Assembly: GCA_023375675.1 (NCBI GenBank)
Contig: JALQBC010000005.1
Coordinates: 1,178,001 to 1,242,000 of the forward strand
From: Cytospora piceicola
Taxonomy: Eukaryota; Ascomycota; Sordariomycetes; Diaporthales; Cytosporaceae
Reading direction: 5' to 3'
DNA length: 64,000 nucleotides
In this document: positions 49,261 to 61,515 of the stretch, piece after piece
Layout: every line of letters begins with the position of its first letter
Position numbering within the stretch: the first letter of the stretch is position 1
Notes under the pieces: model-generated
Told to the model about the DNA's origin: nothing
The model's database searches: none
The model's input: only the letters and a program-made list of their open reading frames with translations
Program-made: the position numbers and the translations under genes

Positions 49261-49568
49261 TGATTTCTTTATAGACCTCTTTTAAAATAAAAGAAAATAT
49301 AAAGGGCTAAGTAAAAGCTATAATCTTTTTATAGAGCTTTTTTAAAATAGAAGAAAGTGTAAGGGGTTAAGTAAGAGCTATAATCTCTTTATAGAGCTCC
49401 TTTAAAATAGAAGAAAGTATAAAGGGCTAAGCAGGAGCTATAATATCTTTATAGAGCTCCTTTAAAATAGAAGAAAGTGTAAAAGGCTAAGCAGGAGCTA
49501 TAATCTCTTTATAAAGCTCTTTTAGAATAGAAGAAAGTGTAGGGGGCTAAGCAGAAGCTATAATCTCT
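49261..49568. repeat. Tandem repeat, 5 x 60 bp
   Basis: Units have exactly 60-bp period: CTCTTTATAGAGCTCCTTTT-type start, then AAAATAGAAGAAAGTGTAAA and GGCTAAGCAGGAGCTATAAT. A multiple of three, so it could have been in-frame coding repeats. Confidence 0.92.
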
Positions 49569-50444
49569 TCGCTTTAAAGGAAGAAATAGGTACGTTTAAA
49601 CAGATAGAGTTCTGTTCGATAGAAACTAAGAACTTTACGCTTTTTAATAGATATTTAAAGGCTAAGGGAGTTTAACGTTATAAACGAATTTACCTGTAGT
49701 AGCCTGTATTATAATATCTTAAATACTGAATAAAAGCGGCGATGCTTTTAAAAAGCCGAGCTCTTATTCCTTAAGTAGTAGCTTTACTGTAAGATATTTA
49801 GCGATAAGTTAGTATTATATAGGGCTTACCTACTTCGGGTACTTATAAACGGCTTTTAAAGGCTTAGGTTTAAATGCTGTTTCGGAGCGACCGGAAAGCT
49901 GTCTTTAAGTAAGTAAATCGTTTAGTAATATCCTAGTAAAGCTTCTTTTAATATAGCTACCCCGGACTATAAAAAAAGACTTAGCCGCTATAATACTTTA
50001 AGCCTTAAGCACTTTTTATAACTGCTTTATTGTCGCTTTGTTTATTAGTAACTTAATAAGACTAGTATATTAGAAAACTAACTTCGAGCTTAATAGCCGT
50101 AAAAACAGTCGAAAGGTATAAATATTACGGATTATTAAGCTGAAGTCTAGTATAAAGTACCGGTAAAGCGTAGCCGTATTAGCTTACTTTTCGTTTTAAT
50201 CTATATACTTCTTTATAAGGCCTATAAGAGTTTTAGTTAAGGTCGACGCCGTGAGTATTTAATATAAGGTAGCGAGTAAATTTATCTTTTACGATTAACT
50301 AAAGGTAGCTTAGCTTAAAAAGGTATAGTAAAGAGTTTTTATAGGTATACTTCGAACCCGAAGCTTTTTAAAGGTAAATAGCTGGCTTAAAACAGGCTTA
50401 CCGCTTATTACTTCGAGCGGACCGGACCGAATAGAAGGTCTACT

Positions 50445-50518
50445 TTACTACTAAAATTAGGCTAAATCGATTTAATCGAAGTAACCTAAGAAACCTCGTT
50501 TTTAACCTAATATAGCTT
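50445..50518 (-). repeat. Internal inverted repeat, right arm
   Basis: It is the reverse complement of 24966-25040, sharing CTATATTARGTTAAAAACGA and RTTTCTTARG. Looser similarity continues for a few dozen bases on both sides. Confidence 0.7.
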
Positions 50519-52149
50519 AAAAAAGGCTGTATTTCTTCTGTCGATTAGTTAAAATGCTTTCGGAAATAGTAGCTTTACTTAAATTCGGTAGTATAACTAA
50601 AACTTTATAATAACTAGACTTATTTACCCGATTCCCTTTATTTTAAGCTATATAATAATACCGCCGTATATCTTATACGATTTTCCTTATTAGGTTAAGC
50701 GTATCGTAAAGTTAGCTGTTTAATACGTGTGTTAGTAGTGTTATTTATATAAGGCTTAGGTTTATTATTATATTCCTTATCTTAAAAGGCGTTTATTATA
50801 GGCTGTAAGCCGGCTTATCTAATTTAAATCGTTTCGTACTATAAAATACTGAAATATATACTTTATATAATATTTTCTGGTAGATTAAAGGTATTGCGAA
50901 GTTAGCTATTTAAAAGGACTTAATCTCGCTAATTAGTATGTATTTACAGAATTTTTTTATACTAAAAGTAAGTAAGTATAGTAATAACGGTATATATTCG
51001 GCAGCTAATAGTATAACTAGATAATATATATATTTTATAAGAGAGACCTGGCTTCGAGTTATTTAAGTATATTTCGGTGTTATTTACTTTAATTATCTTT
51101 TTTTTTAATAAATAGAGAGGTTTTTAAGTAGCTGTTTTATTTTTAATATTACGGTAACGGACGTTATTACTACCGATAATTTTCTTAGTTTAGCGATTTA
51201 GTTTTTTCGGAGATATTTTTTTTATCGTAATCCCTTTAAGTTAGCTTACTTTATATTATAAGAACTAAAGCTTATATAGAGCCTGGAGGTATTAAGACCT
51301 CTCCTTGTATTATCGAATCGACTAAGTTATATATACTTTATAGCTTTTTTAACGTCTACGTTATCTTAACCTTTTTAAGGTAAAGGTTTTTTTGTATCTA
51401 TTTCTCGATACCTTAATACGTTGTTAAAGATACGAAAGAAATTAACTATCGAAGTATTTTATGCGTTTTTTTAAACGTATCTTTTAATATACTATCTTTA
51501 TTAGCTTAAAACTCTTTTACTGCTGTTATTATATTATCGGAAAGGGGTTTATACCCGATTTTGCTCTGTTTATACTACTAACAGGCTTATTTTACTAAAT
51601 ACTATTAGTATACTTTAATGTAGCCGGGGTAGAATAACGTACCGGCGTTTAAGTATGTTATAACTGTAATATACTTGTACCTGTAATCGTTTTAGCTATA
51701 TAGAAAGTATTTAAAGTAAGGTATAGTATTAGGTAAGTATCGGGTAGGCAGGCTAAACCGTTTAAGTAGGGAATTATCGGTATTTAGACTTACTATTATA
51801 GTATTCTTTTTAATACTGCTGGTATACTTTAGTAGGTAGTCGGGAGTTAAAGGCTATATTTATAGCCGTATAAGAGTTACTTCGGAGGCTTTATTGTTAA
51901 TAGTAAGGCTAGCCGATAGGCCTGTAATTTGTAAAAGAACCTATTTTATATTAATATAGGGCGATTATAGTAAGGAGGAGAGTAGTAGAAATATATATTA
52001 AAGTAAGCTACTATACCTTTACAGATATTACCTTAAAAGCTTAGTATAATACTAATAGCGGTTAATATAGTAGTAGCCTTTATAATATAATTAATATAGA
52101 AAATCTACCGGTTAACGTTTAAATAAACGTAAGGCTAAAGAGAGGGGGC

Positions 52150-52440
52150 GGCGGTATATCGTGTAATACCTGTTATTTCGAAATAAAAGGATAGAGAGAC
52201 GGCTTATCGATAGGTAGTACTTAATGTCTCGTAGTAGACGTTATACTTAGGGGGTATAAGGGCGATATACTATATAGCGTTTATTATTTTAAAATAAAAA
52301 GACGGAAAGGCGGTCTGCCGACGGGCGGTATTTGCTATCTCGGTATAAAAGAATAGAAAGAAGGCTTATCGGTAGGTAGTATCTGTTATTTCGAAGTAAA
52401 GGAATAAAAGGACGGCCTGTTAACAGGCGTATTAAACTTT
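52150..52440. repeat. Degenerate tandem repeat, about 4 units
   Basis: Units of about 65-70 bp carry CTGTTATTTCGAARTAAARG, then GAYRGARAGRCGGCYTRTCG and a GGTAGTA segment. GC-richer than surroundings. Confidence 0.7.
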
Positions 52441-52989
52441 AAAAGACGCGGCGAAAGGTTAGTATTAAGAGGGTAGTATAGTATAGCTAGCGACGACGAC
52501 GATATAAACGTTCGAACCGGAGTAGCTAGTAGTTTTATATAACTATTACTACCGGTCGGTTAATTAAGTAGATTTATTATAAGTCGGTATTAGAAAACTT
52601 TCGAGATATATTAGCTAGTATATTCGAGGTTTTTTATATATTTATCGATAGTTGCTAGTTAATAGAAAGGCCGGTAAGGTAAAACCGTGTTATATTTATT
52701 TTAAAGGTATATAAACTTAATTATTTACCTACTTAAGTAAATACTTAAGCCTTTTATACGTAAATTTACTTTAACCTTAACCTTTACCTTAACCTTGACC
52801 TTAACCTTTTCCTTTATTTTTACTTTTATTTTTATTTCTACTTTTACTTTTAAGCTTCGACTAACCTTATATTTTCTTAATTAGTTAGCCGTATATATAC
52901 GATAACCTATAAATAAGCCTTAATCTCTTTATTATAGTTATTTAACCGTTTTCGAACCTATCCGGTTTTTATACTTTTCGATAACCTTT

Positions 52990-55900
52990 AAATCTAAGCT
53001 AGCGCGTTTTTATATCTTAAGTATAATACGCTTTTAACCTGCTTTACCTTAACAGCTTCTGTATTATTATTAACTACCTTCCGGCTAAGTATAAGCCTTT
53101 ACCTCTTTTTTTATCTGCTAAGTATATATCGCGGTTGTAAGATTTTCTATAAACCGTAAATACTTGTTTAAGCTATTAATACTTCGTAGTAGGAATATAT
53201 TATAGTTTATTATTTAGATAAATACCTTTAACGAATTACCGACCTTTATATCTACTTAGTTTATAATAAAGTTATACGACGGTTTTATCGTATTAATAAG
53301 CGAGGTATTTTTATCGTTTATCGCTTCTTTTTCTAATATCGTAAAACGCTTATATATAGTAAGTTTAGACTTAAGTTAGCCGCCTATAAAGAAATAGCGA
53401 AAGTAAAATATATAGTTTAATTTCGACTAAATTACCTTTATATACGTTATCGGTTAAAAGATATCGATTACGGTTTTAAATATCCTTATTAAGCCCGGCT
53501 TAACCGGCGGCGAACTACGTTACGTTTATTACTACTAATATAATAAACTCCGTAGGTAGCTTTAAAAGACCGCCGATATCTTTTAAGATACGGCTGTAAA
53601 TATCGTCTTACTTAAACCGAAAGATAGTAACGACTACTATATCTATTATATTCGCGACAGGTAGTTTTTCGCTAGCTTATTAAAGATAATTAGGAATAGC
53701 TTCGTTATAGTACCCTTTAATAACGGCGTCGGCTACTTTCTCGAGATATAGCCTTACCTTAATAAGCTATTAGGCTTGCCGCTATATATTATAATCTCTA
53801 TCGAGAACGTTACTATAGAGAAGGCTAAAGATAAAGTCGAACCTAACTTTAGCTATATACCGCGTCGGCTTAAAAACGGCTTTTTCTTTACTACCCTTTT
53901 GCCGTTTTATAATATAAGCGTTATTTAGGATAATATTTTTAGCACTTTTATAATATCCTTATTCTCCGACTATAGCTACGATTTTAAACTCTAATACTGT
54001 CGTAATTAGCTAACGGCTGTAATATTATATATTACGCTTCCGATTGTAAACGTTACTATAAAAAAGACCGAGGCTAATAAATCCGAAGTTAGCTATTTAT
54101 AGCGCTTACTCGAATACAGTTCTTTCTTTAGTACTTTATAGCCGCCTATAGATATAGGCGCTGTTTAAGGCGAATCTATTGTAGTAAGATAAGAAAACGG
54201 TATCTTTATTATTACTTTTAATACTAGTTACTAGCTAAATATTACCGACAGCCTTATTAATAGTAACCTAAATCCGGATATTACTATTATTAAAAGCGAT
54301 GAAATTGTTATTATTAGAGAAGAAAAGTATACCTTCGATATTATTAACTAGCCCGATACTACCGCCGGCCTTCCTTATAGCACCTTATATCCGCCTATTT
54401 CTATAAGCGCTATTAAAAACGATACTACTATAATAGGAGAAAATAAAGGTACTTTTAATATTCCTTATTAGCCGGACGGCTCCGCCGGCTCTATAATTAG
54501 TACCTTATATACTTTTATTAACCTAACCGCTAATAAGAACGATACTAATAAGTAGCTAAACGCCGATACCGGCCTTAATAAATTTACTTTAAGGTTAATC
54601 GCTTAAGCGTACCGATTCTTTTAAGTAGCCGAACGCTTTAATAATAAGTATACTATCGAAGGTATCGCGTAACCTATCTATATATACTAGCTATATATAA
54701 CGTACGGTCTTTTATTATCGCTTATTAAAACCGAGATTAATAGCGCTTTAATAAGCTAAAGCGTCGGGTTCGGAAAGACTATACTAGTACTTTTATACCT
54801 TTACGTCCGGGCTAAACTTACCGACCTTTAAAACTATATTTAAAAAGAGTAAAGGGACTATAAGGCGACTGGCCGGTAGTACCTCCCTTTATAAAGTTAA
54901 GTATATAGTACTTAATGTTTATTTTAATATAAGTATATAGTTAAATACTTATATATTATATTCTCCGACTTTTACGTTATCTGTTTAACCTACCTTATAA
55001 ACTCGCCTATATTAATCGTTATCCCTCCCGGCTTATTATATAACTAGCTAGGTGAAAAGTATAGTATATACGCGGACGAATAAGGTATAGAAAAAACTAT
55101 TAAGTTTATAGATTTTTATTTATACGTTTTAAGGTTAAAGGACGATATAAGTATAACTATAAGGCCGGAACGTTTAAAAACAGTTATCGATAATATATTC
55201 GGTAAGGTTATTAAAGTTAATATAAGTAAAGAAGATAAGGATAAAGAAATAAGGTTATTTATTAAAAGCGGTAAGAGTAAGGCTATAGACGTTTTTTTAG
55301 TAAGCTCGAAGTCGGTTATCCGGCTATAGAGTAGATACTTTAAAGCAGAAAGTACTAAGACTATATACTTTACTATAAGTATAGTTATTATAGATAAGCA
55401 CTATTAGTATAAAGGCGTTATAAAAAGTTCTGAAACGATTTTATTTATAGCTTTACGTTAGATTAGCGACGCGGTATACTATCTTATTATACTTTTTACG
55501 TTTTATAGAACTACTTTCGAGGAGGGCTTATCCGCGTAATAAGCCCCGATCGAACACTTCGATAAATAGTAGGCTAAGTTCGAGTTAATACGAAAGCTAT
55601 AATACTAACTCGATAATAATAGGTTCTTTATAACGATAGCTAAGTTTTTAAAAGCTCGACGGCTATACCTCTTTTTTATACGTTTTATCGCCGACCGGTA
55701 AAAGACGTTTATAAAAATTAAGCCGTATACCTGCTTAATTATTAACTTCTTTAAGCTTTTAATATAAAGCCTTTAGCTTAACTAGCTTTACCGCGGTAAG
55801 ATAATTAACGCTTTCCCGCCGTATTAAGAAGACTATAAGTAACTCGACTTTATTATAGAAAATAATATAACTACCGCGTTTAAGTTTATATTAATAGATA

Positions 55901-56760
55901 TTTATACCCTTATTTAGACTAAGCTTAAGCTAAAGCAGGCTAAGTAAGCTACTAATAATAAGGTAAAGCTTAAGCTTACGATAGTATTTTTAATCGCAGA
56001 ACTAGTAAGTAGTAAGTAGAAGACTTAAAACGTATCTTTTTATAGCTTATAATACGCTTCGATATACCTGTATATAACGGTTTTATTAGGTTTTATAGGT
56101 AGTAAGCTGTTCGAGGTAGGAACTTATTAGGACGTCGTTTATAAGTATTAAAAATCGATATTCGAAGGAAAGCCTTTTAGCCTTACTTAAAAGAAGTTAA
56201 CTAAATAGAACTTCTTTCCCTACTTAAATACGTTCGAAAGAAACTTAGCTAAGTTTTAATATATAAAGAAGCTAATCTGTTAAATAATCGTAGATTAAGA
56301 TAAAGCGACTGTGTTACTAAATAGGTTAGGTAAACGTTATATTATTATTTTTTATAGCTAGCTTGTAAACGCTATTTTAACCTACGTCCTTTTATTATAC
56401 GACTACGAGTTCCGGAATATTAAGCTGCTACTTTTATACTTTAAAAGTAATAATAAAAACCGGGCTAAGATCGTGAAAAAGATAAATACAGTATATACTA
56501 TAAACAGTTTTAATAAAGTCTTTATTACCGTTATATCTATCGTTATAAAAGGGTTTAATATTTAGTATACGAATAATATTTAGTTTATAAAACTCTTATT
56601 TACCTTATCGAAGAAAGTATAAGCGGTAAGAAGGGTATATAGGTAAAGGCAGAAGATAAAGGTAAACCTTGTTAAGCTTACAGAAAAGGGTAATCTAATA
56701 AAAGAGTTTAGCTACGAGACTATAAAAGCGAAAGAAATAATCGCCTAAATCGTTTATAGC
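52990..56760 (+). pseudogene. SNF2-family helicase, RIP-degraded, carried by the giant element
   Basis: A plus-strand frame (position 1 modulo 3) runs about 1,250 codons with no frameshift; all stops are TAG/TAA. ATPase motif I reads GFGKT at 54766-54780. Motif Ia appears as LIVIPPGLLYN near 55010-55045. Motif II reads DKHY at 55393-55404, where DEHH or DEAH would be expected before RIP (GAG to AAG). The second helicase lobe contains KGFNIQYTNN and motif VI VRRVYR followed by Gln-type positions at 56626-56652, matching the VGRVxRxGQ form of SNF2 helicases after Gly to Arg changes. The N-terminal ~550 residues are a separate region containing imperfect internal repeats. SNF2 ATPases remodel nucleosomes or other protein-DNA complexes. 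Whether this one served mobility of the element or was cargo is unknown. Confidence 0.75.
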
Positions 56761-59170
56761 TTTTAGCCTATAACGTAATCTCTATTTAAAGGATATATCT
56801 CGGCAGTGTCGCTATTAGGGTAAAAAATATCGTTTTTTCTGTTTCCGGTAGGTCTTTTATATATATTAGTTTAGCTAAATAAAAGGCGGGAGGATACTTA
56901 GCTTAGTTATAGCTTTAGAAATATATATATAGATAAAAAACGGGATAGCTTATTAATATACTTAGTCTTTTTATAACTATAAAAGGTTAAACTTTAATTA
57001 TTAATCTAACCGTATACCGGGTTATTATTTGCTTAGTAATAAGCTTAAAGGAGAATATCTAATTATAGACCCCTTCCGTTATTATATCTAATATAAAATA
57101 ACGAATTAACTTAAACCTATAGTAATATTACTTATATGTTTATAATTAAGTTCGTTATAGACCGACTACGGTAGGTAGTTAATAAGTCCGAGATGTTCGA
57201 AAGCAGATATAGATATAAATACGGTATAACTACTTAAGTTAAACTAAGAGCTTCGATTATAATAGCTTTTATATTTATTATACGGTTTATCTTATATTTA
57301 GGTTTAGTATAACCGAGTCGTCTTATTAGTATAGGCGATATTAAGTACCTCGAGCTTATAATACTTTTACGTTTAGATATAGAGATAATACTAAAAGGCA
57401 GAAGCGGAAGCCGAGAAAGCTTTAACAGCAGATAGTTAATAAGTATAGTAAGAAACCTCGTCGGCTACCTCGGCTTAAAAAAAACAGACAGAAAGTAGAT
57501 AAAAACAGATAGAACTATAGGAGTAGTAGATTAATACGTAGTTTTATTAAAGTAGAAATATTACCTAGTATTTAGAATAATTAATAAATATTACCGGTTA
57601 GTAAACCGGTTACTAGAAGTTAGTAACTATTTTACTATTTAATTATATTAGGCGATATAGCTTTAAGGGGTAGCTAACTTTACCTTACGTTATAGCTATA
57701 TAGTATATTAAAATATATAACCTTTTTATCTATATTTAGGTAAAGAGGCTGTTTTTAACTACCTCCGGGTACCTTTATAAAATATTGTTTATTTATTAAT
57801 TATAGTAGCTAATAGTCGTGTTTATTAAGTTTAATTCGTAGTCTTCTATTTAAGGTAGTAATGTTTCTACCTTTACTTATACCTTTAGTTATAGGTTATA
57901 GTTTATAGTAAGTATAGGGAAGAAGTATATCGATAGCCTAATTCGAAGCAGTTAGTATATTACTATATATTACTTTTAATTATAATGCTTAAATACCTAA
58001 AGATATATAATTAAACACTATATTATTCTACTTAGGCTAAGTAGTTTATTAAAACGTTTTAAAACTAATATCTAGCCGTATGTAGTAGGGCCTCCCGAGG
58101 TAGAATAAGCGGTATACTAAGTTCTATACTTTTTTACCGGCTTATAGTTTTTAAGCCTTTATTTTCCGAGCCTTTATCTTTTAAGCTTTTACCTTTTATA
58201 TATCCGGTATAGCCTTCCGAGTAGGCGGCGGTATTCGATATAGGCGTGTTGTTATAAGAAATAGTAGTAGTATCCTTTAGTTTTTAAAAGGGTATATTAA
58301 ACTCGTTTATAATATTAGTTACGATTAGTATCTTTTTTTTACTAGCCGCGAAGGGCTGTTTCCGAGGATATTTACTATCCGTTATACTAGAATTACTAAA
58401 ATCGATATTATCTCGGGAACGTATCGTATACTGCTATATAACCGCGGTACTATAAAGCTTATTATATACTATATCGTAGTACTAGCTAGTTAGTATATAA
58501 TATTATACTTATTATAGTAGTAAAAGATATACTAGTACTATAGTTAGTAACTCTTTTACCTACTCGGCGTTATAATATAAAAGTAGGTTTATTTAGTAGT
58601 ATATATAGTTATAAAGTCGATTAAACTAAGTATCCGATATAGGGTAAGGCTAGTTAAGATACCTCGAGCTATACTACTACGTTATAATATAAGTAATATC
58701 GAGAACCCGGTCGGAATTTATTGTAATAAAGAGTAAGATTAGATTTAATAAAGGAAAGGTTTAACTTAAGCACCTTTAAACGCCTGCGACTTTAGTATAT
58801 TAAAAGGAGTAATAATATAACAGAGCGAATTCTAGAACTAGTAGTATAAAGAACGTTCGGATATATACAGCGACCTAATAGTTATACCGGCTTATTATAT
58901 ACGTCTTAAGTATCGTTCTGTTTAAGATTATTTAAATAATAACTAAATATAATATATAGGTAAACGGAAACAGACCTTAAAGTTTATTAAAGAGAAATTA
59001 ACAGGTAGGTTTTAAAAAACTTTTAGGCTATATTAGGCTAATAAGTTTGCTTAGTTTTATTTTTATAATAACTTCGTATTATTATATTAATACTATACTG
59101 ATTCTATTTCGTTTACTGCGGAATATACTATATTATATACTTAATACTATACGGTTCGTTATAACGACCT
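56761..59170. other. RIP-degraded interior, nothing assigned
   Basis: 2.4 kb after the helicase frame. The first bases may be its 3' end. No motif recognised on either strand. Confidence 0.4.
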
Positions 59171-60290
59171 TAATTTTAACCTAACTCCCTTTCGAGTTAA
59201 TTTATAAGGTTATAGGGATAATAGATTTAGTTAACTATATTTACCTCCTCTTTACTAATAAGACCTTCTAGTCGGCTTACGAAAAGGATTCCGACTAGAA
59301 AAACTATTTTAGTACCGAGCGTTCTTTTAGTTAAGGCTAAAAGTTCGATAAGGTCTTATATACTTAATAGCGCTAACCGGGATAGGCCGGGGTTAAACAG
59401 CTTATCGTTAAACTTAAGCGTAATATACCTGATATATACTACGTTTGCTTAAACTACTACCGTCTTTACTTTAAACGACGTGTTAAGTTATTACTTTATA
59501 ACGCCCGCTATAATACGATATAAAGCTTTATCTTTTATTTCTTCGTAGGCTTTTATAGTTACGTTAGCTCTTTTAACTAAAAGATTTAATCGCTATCGTT
59601 ATACGGTTTTAAACGTACGATTTATATAGCTTAGAAGATAGACTTTTATATCGCTTTCGGAAGATTTAATATAATCGTTTATTACTACGTTAGCCGGGTT
59701 TTTTTCCTTTTCTCGGTCGTCCGGTTTTTTAATACCTCGGTAGACCTTATCGTCTTCGCTTTAAGCTCTTTCTTATTTATTATCTGTAGCTACTTTACTT
59801 TTAAGTATATAAATACTACCGACGTACTTTAAACAGACTTTTTTATAATAGTTTATACCGATAATAATAACTACCTTAGCTACTTAGATATATCTAAAAG
59901 ATAGATACTACTGTTTAATTCTTAAAATTCCTACTCGGTTTTAACCGGTTATATAGTATATAGCCGGTACTACGACTATAGCGCTTATAGTATAACTTAT
60001 AAGTTTACTGCCTACTTTTACGGTAAGGTCGGCGTAGAGATTATTTTAAATACTTTTAATAGCTTTATATTAATTTTATATTAAGAGAAGTATTAGAAAC
60101 TAAATAGCTTTAAGCCGGATAGCTTAAATTTATAGCCTTATAATCCCTGCTATAACTATCGTTTAAAAAAGTAGATCTTTACCGCGGACTTTATTACCTT
60201 TAGCTAAAGTGCCCGATCCGATATAACCTTTAAGAATACAGTACGGAAGCTATATAAGGCTACGTAAGCTATAATACTAAAGTAGCTTAT
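59171..60290 (+). pseudogene. Degraded ~370-codon frame next to the right subterminal array, unknown
   Basis: A plus-strand frame interrupted only by TAG/TAA. It is rich in Tyr, Phe and Ser: NIPDIYYVCLNYYRLYFKRR, RFNIIVYYYVSRVFFLFS, AYSITYKFTAYFYGKVGVEI, PYNPCYNYR. The Tyr and Phe excess partly reflects RIP (His, Ser and Leu codons changed). It ends about 0.25 kb before the subterminal repeats and reads outward, mirroring the large frame at the left end. No family recognised. Confidence 0.45.
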
Positions 60291-60320
60291 ATATATACTT
60301 ATAGGTATTACGTTAGTAAG

Positions 60321-60422
60321 GTGTCTTTTTAAATAATAATTTTTCAGTAGGTATTTATCGTATATAACGGGGTATCTTTTTAAATAATGATTTTTTAGTA
60401 GGTGTTTATTGTATATAGCGGC
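60321..60422. repeat. Tandem duplication, 2 x 51 bp
   Basis: GTGTCTTTTTAAATAATAAT at 60321 recurs as GTATCTTTTTAAATAATGAT at 60372, both followed by TTTTYAGTAGGTRTTTATYG. Confidence 0.88.
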
Positions 60423-60526
60423 GTATAATATCTTTTCGTATAAATCGAGACGAACTAAATAGATTTAGCTTTATACTATAAAGTACTTGTTAAAGTAACT
60501 AACTAACCTTATAATATTTATATATC

Positions 60527-61515
60527 TACAGCAGACCGACTATAAAAGGCCTTATAGTTATTATAAATCTTTTAAGGCAGACCGACTATAAAAGGTATCG
60601 TAGTTATACGTTATATATTCTGTAGCGGACCGACTATAAGAGGTATTATAGCTATACGTTATATTTTCCGTATTCTGTAGCAGACCGACTGTAAAAGGTA
60701 TTGTAGCTATTATAAATCTTTCGAAGCGGACCGGCTGTAAAAGGTATTATAGCCTAGTATCGCCTTTTTTACCCGGCGTAGCTTAAGCCGACTGTAAAAG
60801 GTATTATAGCTATACGTTACGTGTTTTATAGCGGACCGATTATAAAAGGTATTATAGCTATATATTATATATTCCGGGGCGGACCGACTATAAAAGGTAT
60901 TATAGCTATACGTTATATATTCCGGGGCGGACCGACTGTAAAAGGTATTATAGCCTGGTATCGCCTTTTTTACTCGGCGTAGCTTAAGCCGACTGTAAAA
61001 GGTAATATAGCTATACATTATATATTTTATTATAAACCGACTGTAAACGGTATCGTAGCTATTATAGATCTTCCGGGGCGGACCGACTATTAAGAACATT
61101 ATAGCTATACGTTATATATTCTGTAGCAGACCGACTATAAAAGGTATCGTAGCTTAGTATCGCCTTTCTTACTCGGCGTAACTTAAGCCGACTATAAGAG
61201 GTATTATAGCTATACGTTATATATTTTATAGCAGACCGACTATAAAAGGTATCGTAGCTATTATAAATCTTCCGGGGCAGACCGACTGTAAGAGGTATCG
61301 TAGCTATACGTTATATATTCTGTAACAGAGCGGACTAACTATAAAGATATCGTAACTATCGTAGATTTTCTGTAGCAGACCGACCGTAAAAGGTATTATA
61401 GTTTTTTATATCGCCTTTTTTACTTAGTGTAGCTTAAGCCGACCGTAGCGGACCGGCTATAAAAGGTATTATATATAGATCTTCTAGGGCAGACCGACCG
61501 TAAGATATACTAGAA
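60527..61515 (+). repeat. Right subterminal repeat array (about 20 copies)
   Basis: About 20 copies of GCRGACCGACTRTAAAAGG, usually continued by TATYRTAGCTATACGTTATAT, are spaced 45-60 bp apart. Roughly every fourth unit is joined to a companion segment TAGTATCGCCTTTTTTACTC then GGCGTAGCTTAAGCCGACT. The same motifs lie inverted at the left end. The 129-codon open frame at 60710-61099 is only a read-through of this array. Such arrays in DNA transposons usually bind the transposase; here that is inference. Confidence 0.9.

Larger units (their letters stand above)
49569..52989. other. RIP-degraded interior, nothing assigned
   Basis: 3.4 kb including the right arm of the internal inverted repeat and the array at 52150-52440. 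A CT/AT-rich tract with AACCTT units at about 52755-52850 lies upstream of the helicase frame. No protein motif recognised. Confidence 0.4.

Noticed and set aside
60710..61099. 129-codon minus-strand frame with repeated YNTFYSRS motif
   Set aside because: Read-through of the right subterminal repeat array.
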